A stretch of 43,337 nucleotides of DNA from Planctomycetaceae bacterium (GCA_020638975.1 JACKHN010000044.1:1-43337), one strand, 5' to 3'. Numbered from the stretch's first letter, positions 1 through 8,554 are shown. Made by a program: numbers and translations. Notes: a model not told the origin generated them from the sequence alone.

Positions 1-90
1 AAGGAGGAGATGGTAGTTGTCTGTCTGTCCGGTCGTGGCGACAAGGACGCGAATGAGATTGCACGTTTGAAAGAGAAGGCGAAATCATAA
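1..90 (+). CDS. trpB: Tryptophan synthase beta chain, C-terminal fragment
   Basis: The first 90 bases are an open frame ending in TAA that encodes 29 residues, including the motif VCLSGRGDKD. This is the conserved C-terminal end of tryptophan synthase beta, which joins indole and serine to make tryptophan using PLP. The rest of the gene lies beyond the left edge, so the PLP lysine and the substrate site cannot be seen. It is followed 3 nt later by trpA, the usual trpBA order, which supports the call despite the short length. Confidence 0.85.
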   Translation, partial: KEEMVVVCLSGRGDKDANEIARLKEKAKS

Positions 91-93
91 GCC

Positions 94-900
94 ATGTCTG
101 ACATCGATCGACTATTCCAGCAGCTCCGCTCCGAGAAACGCAAGGCGTTCATGCCATTCATCACCGCGGGTGATCCCGATTTGGATTTCTCGGCCAGCGT
201 GATTCGCGAGCTTGCCGCGCGCGGTTGCCACATGTGCGAAGTCGGCATTCCGTACAGCGATCCGATCGCCGACGGGCCCGTCATTCAGGCGTCCTACACA
301 CGCGCGCTTGGCAAGAAGATCAAGTTAGCCAAAATCCTCGAAATGCTGGGCGGCCTACGAACCGATGTGTCGATGCCGCGCGTGACGATGGTTAGCTATG
401 CGATCATCTATCGGCACGGGCCCGATCGCTATGTCGCGGAAGCTAAAGCCGCCGGTGTTTCGGGCGCGATTGTGCCGGACTTGCTGGTGGATGAAGCGGG
501 CGAATTCGCTGAGGTCTGCCGTCGCGAGGATTTCAGTTTGATTCAACTGGTCACACCGACGACGCCGCGTGAGCGGGCCGTGCGAATTGCGGAAAGCTCT
601 ACGGGGTTCCTCTACTATGTGTCCGTCACCGGCATCACCGGCGAAAGGACCGAACTTCCGCCGTCGCTCGTCGACAATGTCAGTTGGTTGCGTGAACAGA
701 CGGAATTGCCGATCTGCATCGGCTTTGGTGTCAGTAAGCCAGAGCATGTCAAGCTGCTGGCTCCTGTTTCCGATGGGCTAATTGTCGGTTCGGCGATTGT
801 TCGGCGGATCGCCGAGGCGTCAGAACGGCCACGCGAACAAGTGCTGAAAGAGATCGGCGACTATGCCTCGGAACTGCTCGCGGCGCTCGAATCCTGTTAG
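94..900 (+). CDS. trpA: Tryptophan synthase alpha chain
   Basis: This 268-residue protein cleaves indole-3-glycerol phosphate to indole and glyceraldehyde 3-phosphate and channels indole to TrpB in the cytoplasmic alpha2-beta2 complex. The length is normal for the family. The loop PFITAGDPD lies at residues 21-29, and the active-site block EVGIPYSDPIADGPVIQ places Glu49 and Asp60 at the same numbers as the catalytic residues of the E. coli enzyme. The phosphate-binding region GFGVSKPEH and the VGSAIV segment are present near the C-terminus. It starts 3 nt after the trpB stop, so the two are almost certainly one operon. Nothing downstream for about 290 nt continues the trp pathway. Confidence 0.96.
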   Translation: MSDIDRLFQQLRSEKRKAFMPFITAGDPDLDFSASVIRELAARGCHMCEVGIPYSDPIADGPVIQASYTRALGKKIKLAKILEMLGGLRTDVSMPRVTMVSYAIIYRHGPDRYVAEAKAAGVSGAIVPDLLVDEAGEFAEVCRREDFSLIQLVTPTTPRERAVRIAESSTGFLYYVSVTGITGERTELPPSLVDNVSWLREQTELPICIGFGVSKPEHVKLLAPVSDGLIVGSAIVRRIAEASERPREQVLKEIGDYASELLAALESC

Positions 901-1014
901 CGCGAAGGCCGTTTGTAGCCCCGGCTCGTCTAAACTGACCGGCTTTCTGTTGCGGGATGACAAATCGTTAATTCGTGTGAGAGTCACGGCTTAAGGATCT
1001 TGCTCACATTAAAC

Positions 1015-1044
1015 TTGACTTGCGAAGAAAATCGGAAGTAAAGT
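1015..1044 (+). promoter_or_regulatory. Possible sigma70-like promoter before the 1193 gene
   Basis: TTGACT (1015-1020) and TAAAGT (1039-1044) are separated by 18 nt in a locally AT-richer stretch of the 292-nt gap between trpA and the next gene. The -35 box matches 5 of 6 and the -10 box 4 of 6 bases of the E. coli consensus. Planctomycete promoters are poorly defined, so this is a pattern match only. A short hairpin (AGGTC/GACCT, about 1053-1066) follows it. Nothing else is recognisable in the gap. Confidence 0.3.
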
Positions 1045-1192
1045 TGAAGGTAGAGGTCGTTCGACCTTTAAGAGTAACGAATCGTCCGGCGTAGCACGGC
1101 GATTGTGGCGTCTTGTGGGCCTTTAAGTCTCATCGGTGCGCCAGCCGTGTCCTCGCCATGACCCCTTAGGTCTTATGTGGAGGACGTCGTCA

Positions 1193-1726
1193 GTGAAGGC
1201 AACTAGTTCATCGACACTTCACCGTTACTTCGCCGGGATGGCGGAGTATGTCTTCCAGTCTCACCTGGGCGTCGTCGACCCTCCACTCGTCGATTATGTC
1301 AGCGGTATGCTGATGCGGTTTGTGCGATCCGAGTCGATCCACAAAGTCCGGAATCTAACGGGCCGACCGCTGACCGAAGTGACCGAAATGCTTATCGAAG
1401 CGAACGCACGCGTTGGTACTGCAAAACGCTCGGTCCATCGGCACATAGGCGATTTCACGCTATTTTGGGCCGGTGTGTATCCCGAAGCACTTCGGGAAAT
1501 GCAGAGCCCCACCAAGAAAGATCACTTCATTGACTACTGTTCGCAGGGAAAGCGAGCGTATTTCATTGCCAGCACCATCGAGGCCGAGGAAGAAAACGAG
1601 GCTCCAGCCCCGATTTTGGAACGGTTGAGCCAGCAATTTGAGTTGTGCGCCTATGGTCTTCGTGAGATTCGTCGCGAGTGGGAGCGGCGGGACGACGAAG
1701 AAATGCCGGTACTGTTGATCGATTGA
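1193..1726 (+). CDS. Conserved hypothetical protein, 177 aa
   Basis: I do not recognise a family. I chose the GTG start at 1193 because a GGAGG box (1179-1183) lies 9 nt upstream. The open frame continues back to a GTG at 1136 and an ATG at 1175, but the added residues are Arg/Ser-rich and the ATG at 1175 immediately precedes the GGAGG. The protein reads as soluble and mostly helical: a hydrophobic opening (FAGMAEYVFQSHLGVVDPPL), an Arg/Lys-rich middle, and a charged C-terminal segment rich in Glu and Arg ending PVLLID. There is no signal peptide, membrane span or cysteine cluster. It stands alone between trpA and a small membrane protein. It could be a planctomycete-specific regulator, but nothing in the sequence shows DNA binding. 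Confidence 0.75.
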   Translation: MKATSSSTLHRYFAGMAEYVFQSHLGVVDPPLVDYVSGMLMRFVRSESIHKVRNLTGRPLTEVTEMLIEANARVGTAKRSVHRHIGDFTLFWAGVYPEALREMQSPTKKDHFIDYCSQGKRAYFIASTIEAEEENEAPAPILERLSQQFELCAYGLREIRREWERRDDEEMPVLLID

Positions 1727-1865
1727 GCGGGATGACGCTCGTGAGGAGATTTTTTTTCGCCACCCTCCCAAGCTTGGCGGAAAGACCGCGAATACGAGGT
1801 GTCGGCAGCGTTATCGTTTTGCCTGCTGCCCACCCCGTTGTATCATTCGCCGAGGAGCCCTCGTC

Positions 1866-2183
1866 ATGTTTGGAAAACCCGATTGGTTTAAGAAAAAGCA
1901 ACGAGGGTGGGGAGTTACGCCGATTTGCTGGCAAGGTTGGGGCTATACGGCGACGTGGATCGGGGTCTTGATTGTTCCGTTTCTGTTGCTCGCAGGCGAA
2001 GGATTGATGCTTGAATCGCTGATTTGGCTGACCGCAGCAACGGGAGCGTTCGTCTGGGATGTCCGCCAAATTCTTGGTGCGATGAGTCCAGTCGCCGACG
2101 AAGACGTCCTCTACATCGACGAAACCGAGACTCTCTCCGAACAATTCGCGACACGCAACTTCGATTTCCGGTTGCGCGGCTAG
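1866..2183 (+). CDS. Small membrane protein, unknown function
   Basis: This 105-residue protein has a Lys/Arg-rich amphipathic start (MFGKPDWFKKKQRGWG) and a conserved-looking aromatic stretch (GVTPICWQGWGYTATW). Two close hydrophobic segments follow, at about residues 28-48 and 50-66, and then a polar acidic tail. It is probably an inner-membrane protein with both ends in the cytoplasm, by the positive-inside rule. I recognise no domain. Similar short proteins of this layout occur widely in planctomycete genomes, but that comes from general knowledge and I did not search for it. It stands alone, 139 nt after the preceding gene, and its function is unknown. Confidence 0.65.
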   Translation: MFGKPDWFKKKQRGWGVTPICWQGWGYTATWIGVLIVPFLLLAGEGLMLESLIWLTAATGAFVWDVRQILGAMSPVADEDVLYIDETETLSEQFATRNFDFRLRG

Positions 2184-2352
2184 TCGCAACCTCTCGCATG
2201 GTCGTGATGCTTTCCCAGCATTGTTAGGGTGCCGGCGATAGCCGCACCACGCTATGTCACGTCAGCGGCGCGGTCGACGCCGACATCCTAATGCCGTGCG
2301 ATCCACGTAGCCTGTGTGGCATGGAGCGTTGGCCACATCGCCGTCCTCACAA

Positions 2353-2381
2353 TTCCGCGATTCTCAACTGTCTGCTATAAT
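2353..2381 (+). promoter_or_regulatory. Possible promoter before the UVR-motif gene
   Basis: A perfect TATAAT (2376-2381) lies 48 nt upstream of the ATG at 2430. The hexamer 17 nt before it is TTCCGC (2353-2358), a poor -35 box. The -10 match and its position suggest a promoter, but this is an inference from pattern only. Confidence 0.35.
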
Positions 2382-2429
2382 TGAGACATCGGACACTTCT
2401 TCTCGCTGCTTCCAGCCTGGATCGATGTC

Positions 2430-3170
2430 ATGTCACACCCAGAACACCTCGACGAACTGCTTCGCGACTGGTCGTATGAACCACAAGCTCTGGGCGTTCG
2501 GATCGTCACGGGCAGCGACGGTCGCGATGTCCTGCAAATGCGGATCGACATGGGCGTACTGCAACTGGAGATGGAGGGCCGCCCGGATGGTGCTCGGCCC
2601 AAAGGTTTCAAATCGTACCATGAGTATCTCATTTCGGAGTCCATTCGCTTTGGCGACGAGTTCGTGATCGATGATGATCAAGCGAACGAGGTCGACAGGG
2701 AGTTTGTGCAGTACTATCACCGGCGGATCTGCTGGTTGCGGCTCCAGGACTATGAACGCGCCATTCGCGACGCGGATCATACGCTGGCCCTAATGGATTT
2801 CTGCAAGAAGTACTCCGACGATGATCAATGGACGCTTTCCCACGAACAATACAGGCCCTTCGTCCTGTTCCACCGGACTCAGGCTGCAGCCCTGGCGTCG
2901 CTAGACGAAGGCGGCCCGGAAGAGTCGATTCAGGCCATTAACGGCGGTCTCGACAGCTTGCGAGAAGTCTTTGAGGAATATGAAGCCGAAGAACACTTCG
3001 ACGACGATGAGCTCGTCGCCCGACTGCTCGATCTGCGTGAAACCTTGCGAAAAGAATACGAAGTCGGCAAGACGCTCGACGAGCAGCTTGCCGAGGCAGT
3101 CGCCAAGGAGCAATATGAGTTGGCGGCTCGATTGCGTGACGAATTGGCCAACGGTAAGCCAGAACTGTGA
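2430..3170 (+). CDS. UvrB/UvrC (UVR) motif-containing protein
   Basis: This is a cytoplasmic protein of 246 residues. The last ~34 residues (LDEQLAEAVAKEQYELAARLRDEL) match the UVR motif, a helical hairpin used for protein-protein contacts in UvrB, UvrC, ClpC and McsA. The N-terminal half (DVLQMRIDMGVLQLEMEGRPDG, then SYHEYLISES) is a conserved-looking domain I cannot name. The middle is helical and acidic, perhaps TPR-like around YYHRRICWLRLQDYERAIRDADHTL. There are no DNA-binding or catalytic motifs, so it is not a nuclease subunit. A role as an adaptor or as a protein-arginine/Clp-associated factor is possible but not shown. It is monocistronic or precedes the 3249 gene by 78 nt. Confidence 0.8.
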   Translation: MSHPEHLDELLRDWSYEPQALGVRIVTGSDGRDVLQMRIDMGVLQLEMEGRPDGARPKGFKSYHEYLISESIRFGDEFVIDDDQANEVDREFVQYYHRRICWLRLQDYERAIRDADHTLALMDFCKKYSDDDQWTLSHEQYRPFVLFHRTQAAALASLDEGGPEESIQAINGGLDSLREVFEEYEAEEHFDDDELVARLLDLRETLRKEYEVGKTLDEQLAEAVAKEQYELAARLRDELANGKPEL

Positions 3171-3248
3171 TTTCACTTGTCGGCGGGCTGTGAAACTGAG
3201 AGGATGGCGGACTGATGAATCCGTTGTCATAACGCTCGGCGACCAGCA

Positions 3249-3977
3249 ATGATGAGCACGCGCCAGCATCTCGTGGAAGAATGGAAAGCGAATCTCGCAA
3301 CCAATGCGCAAGACGACATCGGTCGTGAGCGGCGATTCGGCTGGTTTCGACAGGTCTATACCCGGATCTATCGCTTTCTCATTTCGTACTATGGCGAAGG
3401 CGAATGGCGTGGATCAGGCGAAGATGATGCGCTGCTCTCTACGAGTCGTATGCCCTTCGTAGACTATCGCCCGACAACAGATGGACTTGTTCCAAAATCG
3501 GCGGAACGAATTCGAGCGACGCTGGATTCGATTCACGACAGCAATCCCAGAATTGCGACGCCGGGGACAACGCAAGGCGTCGGCGATGATACGTGGGTCG
3601 TTGTTGCTGCTCGAAAGAAGTTGCAAGCCGCTAATGCAGTCCATCGACGGCTAGCCGTGTGCGGGATTCCAGCTCGCATCCAGAACCGGACGACGGATAT
3701 CGCAATCGCAGTGCCTCACAGAGATTTTTCTGCGGCACTTCAAGCGATTGAACATACGATGACGACACCGATGACGACACAGCGGATCTGGATTCGTAAA
3801 CGCATCGACCCAACGAGCGCCGTGGGCGTGATGCTTCTCCTCGCGACCGGGCTCACCTGTCTGACTTGCGTGCTGATCGACGACTCACTGTACGATCAAT
3901 CGATCGTTGTGTGTGGGTTGTGGTTCGCCGGCTTAGCGGCTGGTTGGTTGTGCGTATCGGGCCGTAATCGTTCCTAA
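3249..3977 (+). CDS. Membrane-anchored hypothetical protein with DUF2007-like segment
   Basis: This 242-residue protein has two C-terminal membrane segments, at about residues 190-209 and 217-237, separated by a short acidic loop. The soluble part is N-terminal. Around residues 115-170, the text TWVVVAARKKLQAANAVHRR through GIPARIQNRTTDIAIAVPHRDFSAALQAI resembles the DUF2007 ('putative signal transducing protein') pattern: a helix, GIPA, a short strand, then a V-V strand and an 'A...A' helix. That domain has a ferredoxin-like fold of unknown role. The likeness is my reading and needs a profile search. ATG ATG at 3249 gives two possible starts three bases apart, and no strong ribosome-binding site is visible. 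The function is unknown. Confidence 0.65.
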   Translation: MMSTRQHLVEEWKANLATNAQDDIGRERRFGWFRQVYTRIYRFLISYYGEGEWRGSGEDDALLSTSRMPFVDYRPTTDGLVPKSAERIRATLDSIHDSNPRIATPGTTQGVGDDTWVVVAARKKLQAANAVHRRLAVCGIPARIQNRTTDIAIAVPHRDFSAALQAIEHTMTTPMTTQRIWIRKRIDPTSAVGVMLLLATGLTCLTCVLIDDSLYDQSIVVCGLWFAGLAAGWLCVSGRNRS

Positions 3978-4076
3978 AATCAGGCATTTTCCTGCAAGCG
4001 TTCGTCGGGCACCGCTTGTTGAAGGCGTCCCAGATGCGGATAATCTAGGGCACCCGCTCATGGAAGGCCGCTTCAG

Positions 4077-5165
4077 ATGTCCAACACCGTTCACGCATTC
4101 GAGTTTCTCGCCAAGAGCCCTGAATCGGTGCCGCCCGTTGTCGTCCTGTTCGGCGGCGAAAGCTTTCTGAAACGATTGGCAACACGTTCATTGCGCACGG
4201 TGATCGTGGGCGACGACGATGCCCCCTTCACGTCGCTTGAAGGAGCATCGACCGAGTGGCGCGATGTGGTGGACGAGCTATCGACGATGTCGCTGTTCGG
4301 TGGCGATCGTCGTTTGGTGATCGTCGAGGCGGCTGATTCGTTTGTCACCAAGGAACGAGCGAGATTGGAAACGTATGTCGAGAAGCCTCGTTCGTCAGGC
4401 GTATTGATACTCGATGTTGGCACTTGGGCAAGCAACACGCGACTCTATAAGGCAATCGATAAGATCGGGTTGCAGATCGATTGCCGCGCGCCGGAGAAGG
4501 CGATTGGCAAACGCAAAGTGCTTGACGAAGCGACGCTATGCAAATGGCTTATCGCTTGGACGAAGAAGCAGCACAACGCGAAGCTGGAATCGATCGCTGC
4601 CGAACAGTTGCTCGAGATCATCGGCCCGGAGTTTGGCTTGCTCGATCAAGAGCTATCGAAACTGGCGTTGTTCGCGGGCGAAGGCGGAAAGATTGATGTA
4701 CAAATGGTGCGAGATGTCGTCGGTGGCTGGCGGACGCAAACGATTTGGGAGTTGATCGATGCTGCTGCGGATGGCGATGCGGGGGAGGCGTTAAAACAAC
4801 TCGATCGCTTGCTCCAAGCGGGCGAACATCCCGTCGCGTTGTTCGGGCAAATCTCCTGGTCGCTACGACGTTTTGCGGCCGCCACGCGAGTCTATCAGGA
4901 AGCCGAACGCGCAAGGCGACGCATTCTGCTGCGAGATGCTTTGATTCAAGCCGGCATTCCCCACTGGAACAAGGAGGGCTTGGAACGGGCCGAGTCGCAG
5001 TTGAAGCAACTTGGTCGCGGCCGTGCTGGCCGGATATACCAATGGCTGTTAGAGACGGATCTCGCGTTGAAAGGAAGTCACTCGAATCCGCATCGAGCTC
5101 GATTCATTCTCGAACAGCTGTTCTTGCGCATGGCGAAGGGTGTGAGTGGTGCTAGCGTTCGGTAG
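4077..5165 (+). CDS. holA: DNA polymerase III delta subunit
   Basis: The delta subunit opens the beta sliding clamp within the clamp-loader complex of the replisome. The 362-residue length fits the family (E. coli HolA is 343). The visible features are the N-terminal PPVVVLFGGESFLKR segment, the SLFGGDRRLVIVEAAD strand with its following helix, the LLDQELSKLALFAG motif typical of domain II, the phrase WRTQTIWELIDAAADGD, and the C-terminal helical collar with LFGQISWSLRRFAAATRVY. Delta subunits lack a working Walker A, and none is seen. It stands alone on the plus strand after a 99-nt gap, and a long hairpin follows it. The start ATG at 4077 has only a weak ribosome-binding site. Confidence 0.9.
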   Translation: MSNTVHAFEFLAKSPESVPPVVVLFGGESFLKRLATRSLRTVIVGDDDAPFTSLEGASTEWRDVVDELSTMSLFGGDRRLVIVEAADSFVTKERARLETYVEKPRSSGVLILDVGTWASNTRLYKAIDKIGLQIDCRAPEKAIGKRKVLDEATLCKWLIAWTKKQHNAKLESIAAEQLLEIIGPEFGLLDQELSKLALFAGEGGKIDVQMVRDVVGGWRTQTIWELIDAAADGDAGEALKQLDRLLQAGEHPVALFGQISWSLRRFAAATRVYQEAERARRRILLRDALIQAGIPHWNKEGLERAESQLKQLGRGRAGRIYQWLLETDLALKGSHSNPHRARFILEQLFLRMAKGVSGASVR

Positions 5166-5292
5166 CGGCGACGTCGATCTTGCGGTCGAAGCGTTGTTTT
5201 CTTACCATTCGCCGCTCTTCTCGTTCCTCGCCATCGTAGTTGGTCATGTTTTACGCGCGATTATACCGCTCGCTGATGACGTTGATGCTTCC

Positions 5293-5353
5293 CGTACGAC
5301 GGCCCTCCGAGGCCGCCGCGAGGCAGTCGACGGCCTCGGAGGGCCGTCGTACG
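5293..5353. repeat. Perfect 23-bp inverted repeat (hairpin) after holA
   Basis: The left arm, 5293-5315, and the right arm, 5331-5353, are perfect reverse complements of 23 bp around a 15-nt loop. The arms begin CGTACGACGGCCCTCC and are very GC-rich. It lies 127 nt after the holA stop and 36 nt before the lipoprotein start. There is no poly-T tract after it, so it is not a standard intrinsic terminator. It may be a REP/MITE-like unit or a processing signal. Confidence 0.9.
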
Positions 5354-5389
5354 TGTTTTGCAAAAGTGCCATTGCCAACCGCGAGCGAT

Positions 5390-6799
5390 ATGACAATTAC
5401 CGGCGCTATCATGGTGACGTTCTTTGTTGCCGGCTGCGCTGGTCCGGGCTGGTTCGCTCATGGCGAGTATGGCTTGCCACGACAACATCGTGCGGTGGAG
5501 AAGGATGCTGAAAGCCCAACGGCGTTGACCGAGGCAAGGGGCAATGCTGCACCGACTCCATCCAATCCAGAGCCTTCGTTGTCTCAAGTGCTTGATGACC
5601 TGGAACGAATCAAGCAGCAAAACCCGTCAGACTTTAAAGTGATTCAAAGCGCGATCGAGGACGAATCCACGAAGTTTCCCCCTGCGTTCCAGCAACTGTA
5701 CAAAGATCAGATGATGGGCTTGGCCCTCAGCCAGCTGGCGCACACGCAACCCGCCATCACTGAACAACCAACTCTACCCGCAGCACAGCCACATCACCTA
5801 CCGGACATGCGAGAACCGGTTGTACAACCGATGCCGCTCTCGCCGCCTCTCGCATTTCCAACATCGAGCACGGTGACCCCAGCAGCGGTCGCGCCCGCAA
5901 ACTATTCCATCGACGCAGCGGCCTCGTCCGTTAGTGCTACAGCACACTCTATTCCCGTGACGACAACTGTGAGCGACATGCCGATGCAGCTTCCAGCCCA
6001 AGTTGCCGCGACTGAGCTCCAGCCAGTTGCAGTTGCGACGACATCGACTGGTAGTAGTGCTGTCACAGAAGCTTCCCCCGAAGTAGTGATCGAACCCGGC
6101 CAATGGAGCCGCGAGATTGAACAGGCACTGACCTCGCTGAGCGCCGATTTGGCGCGTCCGAACTTGGATCGGGATGAACGTGCCCGATTAGAGATTATGC
6201 GCAGATTGCTCTATGTCGTGACGAACCAGCGTGACGAAGCCGTCTCGTCGATTGAGCAGCTTGACGAAGATGAACGCGAGTACTGGAAGCATCAGATTCA
6301 TGGACTACTGGTCTCGATCGATGCCGACGGAAAACATCCGACAACACGCAGAGCCGCTCTCGCGCTTCGCAATCTCCGCACCGCGACGGACCATCTGGCG
6401 AATGTCAGCACGCTGGACGTGCGCAATCTAACGTTCTGCCAGGAAGTACTCAGTTACGGCGAGTATCGTGTGTTCGATTCTTACTCGTTTCGAGCGAAAG
6501 ACGAAGTCGTAATGTACGTCGAGATCGATAACTTCGCTGCCCACCCGCGTGGCGACAGCTTCGAGACAGAACTGCACAGCTCCTACGAGATCGTCGACGG
6601 CGCGGGCAAACGCGTGGCGAATGTTGTCTTGCCAGTCGACAAGCAGGTCTCGAATAACCGCCGCCGCGACTATTTCATTGCCTACCTGATCACCATGCCC
6701 AGCCAAATTGCTTCCGGATCCTATCGATTGCAGTTGACCGTCGAAGATGTCATCGGGAAGAAGTCGAATCACGCGGCGATCGACTTCCGAATTCAATGA
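5390..6799 (+). CDS. Putative lipoprotein, unknown function
   Basis: I chose the ATG at 5390 because it gives a short lipoprotein signal (MTITGAIMVTFFVAGC) with lipobox VAGC and lipidated Cys16. The frame stays open back to 5240, but that extension reads through the perfect hairpin and would bury the signal. The protein has 469 residues. After the signal comes a long low-complexity region rich in Ala, Pro, Thr and Val (about residues 25-225), probably a flexible periplasmic linker. A globular C-terminal domain of about 240 residues follows, opening with helices (WSREIEQALTSLSADL) and closing with beta strands (DEVVMYVEIDNF, YRLQLTVEDVIG) like a beta-sandwich. Its TGA overlaps the ATG of the next gene by 4 bp, so the two are translationally coupled. 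No function can be assigned. Confidence 0.8.
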   Translation: MTITGAIMVTFFVAGCAGPGWFAHGEYGLPRQHRAVEKDAESPTALTEARGNAAPTPSNPEPSLSQVLDDLERIKQQNPSDFKVIQSAIEDESTKFPPAFQQLYKDQMMGLALSQLAHTQPAITEQPTLPAAQPHHLPDMREPVVQPMPLSPPLAFPTSSTVTPAAVAPANYSIDAAASSVSATAHSIPVTTTVSDMPMQLPAQVAATELQPVAVATTSTGSSAVTEASPEVVIEPGQWSREIEQALTSLSADLARPNLDRDERARLEIMRRLLYVVTNQRDEAVSSIEQLDEDEREYWKHQIHGLLVSIDADGKHPTTRRAALALRNLRTATDHLANVSTLDVRNLTFCQEVLSYGEYRVFDSYSFRAKDEVVMYVEIDNFAAHPRGDSFETELHSSYEIVDGAGKRVANVVLPVDKQVSNNRRRDYFIAYLITMPSQIASGSYRLQLTVEDVIGKKSNHAAIDFRIQ

Positions 6800-7941
6800 A
6801 CGTGTACGACGTTATCGTGGTTGGCACGGGTGGTGTGGGAAGCGCAGCGGCGTTTCACTTGGCACAACGCGGTGCAAGAGTCCTCGGGCTAGATCGTTTT
6901 CCAGGCGGACATGCCAACGGCAGCTCGCATGGCGAAACCAGAATCATCCGCAAAGCGTACTTCGAGCACGCGAACTACGTCCCGCTGCTGAATCGTGCTT
7001 ATCAGTTATGGGCGGATTTGGAGCAGCGCTCGGCGGAGAAGCTGTATCACGAAGTGGGATTGATTGAAATCGGTCCACCGGACGGGATTGTTGTGCTCGG
7101 TGTACTTGCAGCCGCTCGCCAGCATCACCTGCGAGTGGACGAGTTGACGAACCGGGAAGTATCCGAGCGGTTCCCAGGGTTCGCGGTGCCTGACGGTAGT
7201 GTCGCTGTGTTTGAACAGAATGCAGGCTACTTGATGGTTGAACGCTGCGTGCTCGCGCATCTGGCTGAGGCAGTAAAGCTTGGTGCCGAACTACGGACTG
7301 ACGAGACGATCCTCGACTGGCAAGGCAACGAGAGCGGAGTCAAAGTTCGCACGGACAAACATACATATCGAGCGAAAAAGCTGGTGATCACCGCAGGAGC
7401 TTGGGCAAAAGACCTACTTGCAGACATTGGGATCAAGTTACGCGTGCTTCGCAAGCATTTGCACTGGTTTGAAACTCGTGATGCCTCGTATCGCGAGGAC
7501 AATGGCTGCCCCGCATACTTCTTCGAGATACCCCAAGGTCACTTTTACGGCTTTCCGCAGATCGATGATCGTGGTGTCAAAGTCGCCGATCACACAGGCG
7601 GTACGGAAATCATCGATCCACTGTCCGATGATCGATCAACGGAAACGGAGGACGTCAGCCGCGTCGAGAGATTCTTGAGCGTCTTCTTGCCGGGTGTATC
7701 GAAGTCAGCCTACCGCCACGCCGTTTGCTACTACACGATGTCTCCAGACGCTCACTTCATCGTTGATCGCCATCCCCAGCACAGCAATGTCGTGTTCACC
7801 GCCGGCTTGTCAGGCCACGGCTTTAAGTTCACAAGCGTCTTGGGCGAAGCATTGGCGGATCTCGCCCTCGCCGGGGCTACGCAGTTACCGATCGAGTTTC
7901 TCAACTGTCAGCGTGTTGGTTTACGTGACCAGCCGCTATAA
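6796..7941 (+). CDS. solA: Sarcosine/N-methyltryptophan oxidase-like FAD enzyme
   Basis: This 381-residue flavoprotein belongs to the monomeric sarcosine oxidase/N-methyltryptophan oxidase family, which oxidises N-methyl amines with O2 to give formaldehyde, the demethylated amine and H2O2. The N-terminal VIVVGTGGVGSAAAFHLA (residues 6-23) is the Rossmann FAD site, and GLDRF supplies the acidic residue contacting ribose. HGETRIIRKAYFEHANYVPLL matches the family's HG-SRI-R-AY block. HAVCYYTMSPD carries Cys311 at the position that bonds covalently to the flavin in this family, and LSGHGFKF near the end is the other hallmark. The exact substrate cannot be told from sequence, so the symbol is provisional. 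It starts inside the stop of the lipoprotein gene (ATGA). Confidence 0.85.
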   Translation: MNVYDVIVVGTGGVGSAAAFHLAQRGARVLGLDRFPGGHANGSSHGETRIIRKAYFEHANYVPLLNRAYQLWADLEQRSAEKLYHEVGLIEIGPPDGIVVLGVLAAARQHHLRVDELTNREVSERFPGFAVPDGSVAVFEQNAGYLMVERCVLAHLAEAVKLGAELRTDETILDWQGNESGVKVRTDKHTYRAKKLVITAGAWAKDLLADIGIKLRVLRKHLHWFETRDASYREDNGCPAYFFEIPQGHFYGFPQIDDRGVKVADHTGGTEIIDPLSDDRSTETEDVSRVERFLSVFLPGVSKSAYRHAVCYYTMSPDAHFIVDRHPQHSNVVFTAGLSGHGFKFTSVLGEALADLALAGATQLPIEFLNCQRVGLRDQPL

Positions 7942-7972
7942 TTAAGAATCATCGAAGGCGCGGAGCAATCTC

Positions 7973-8554
7973 ATGCCAACTGCCGAAAAACGATTCATTT
8001 CGCCGGAGGAGTACCTCAAGATCGAACGGGCCTCCGAGATTCGCCACGAGTATTACAATGGCGAAATGTTCGCGATGACCGGGGCTAGCCGACCGCACAA
8101 CGTGATTGCGGGGAACATTTTTGCTGAACTCTGGGCACAGTTTCGAGATCGAGATTGTGAAACGTACCAGTCGGATATGCGAGTCAAAGTCGATCGCAAA
8201 GGCCTTTATACGTATCCAGACGTTGTCGCTACTTGCGATTCGCCCACCTTTGAAGATGACGAGTTGGATACTCTGATCAATCCACGCGTAATCGTCGAAG
8301 TCTTGTCGAAATCGACTGAAGACTATGATCGCGGGACGAAGTTCGAAACGTATCGCCGCATTCCGTCACTACGAGACTACATCTTAGTCGCACAAGACCG
8401 AGTTCACGTCGAGCACTTTCAACGACAGGACGGCGAGCGCTGGATTCTCGAAGATTTCAATACCCGTGAAGGCACGTTAACCCTCGACTCCATCGCATGC
8501 GAACTGCGAGTCGCCGATGTCTATACGAAATTGACTTTCGACGAGACCACTTAG
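7973..8554 (+). CDS. Uma2 family (DUF820) putative PD-(D/E)XK protein
   Basis: This 193-residue protein has the typical Uma2 opening (FISPEEYLKIERASEIRHEYYNGEMFAM) and the fold's catalytic-like signature: PDVVA around residue 83, then VIVEVLSKST and DRGTKFETYR, giving the D...E-x-K arrangement of restriction-like nucleases. Uma2 proteins are abundant in cyanobacteria and planctomycetes, and few have a tested activity. A TATAAT (7937-7942) sits inside the end of the preceding oxidase gene, so it may have its own promoter, although no good -35 box is seen. It converges with glyS and overlaps its end by 4 bp. A second member lies at 41726. Confidence 0.88.
   Translation: MPTAEKRFISPEEYLKIERASEIRHEYYNGEMFAMTGASRPHNVIAGNIFAELWAQFRDRDCETYQSDMRVKVDRKGLYTYPDVVATCDSPTFEDDELDTLINPRVIVEVLSKSTEDYDRGTKFETYRRIPSLRDYILVAQDRVHVEHFQRQDGERWILEDFNTREGTLTLDSIACELRVADVYTKLTFDETT

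Noticed and set aside
355..747. 130-residue minus-strand frame inside trpA
   Set aside because: It lies wholly within a certain gene, lacks a ribosome-binding site and shows no domain; it is an antisense shadow.
1563..2189. 208-residue minus-strand frame across two small plus-strand genes
   Set aside because: Arg/Ser/Pro-rich composition without any domain; it covers both plausible plus-strand genes and reads as a shadow.
3995..4018. CAAGCG/CGCTTG hairpin before holA
   Set aside because: Only 6 bp with a 12-nt loop and no U-tract; expected by chance.
5240..5389. N-terminal extension of the lipoprotein frame
   Set aside because: It reads through the perfect 23-bp hairpin and would place 50 residues before a good lipobox; the ATG at 5390 is far better.
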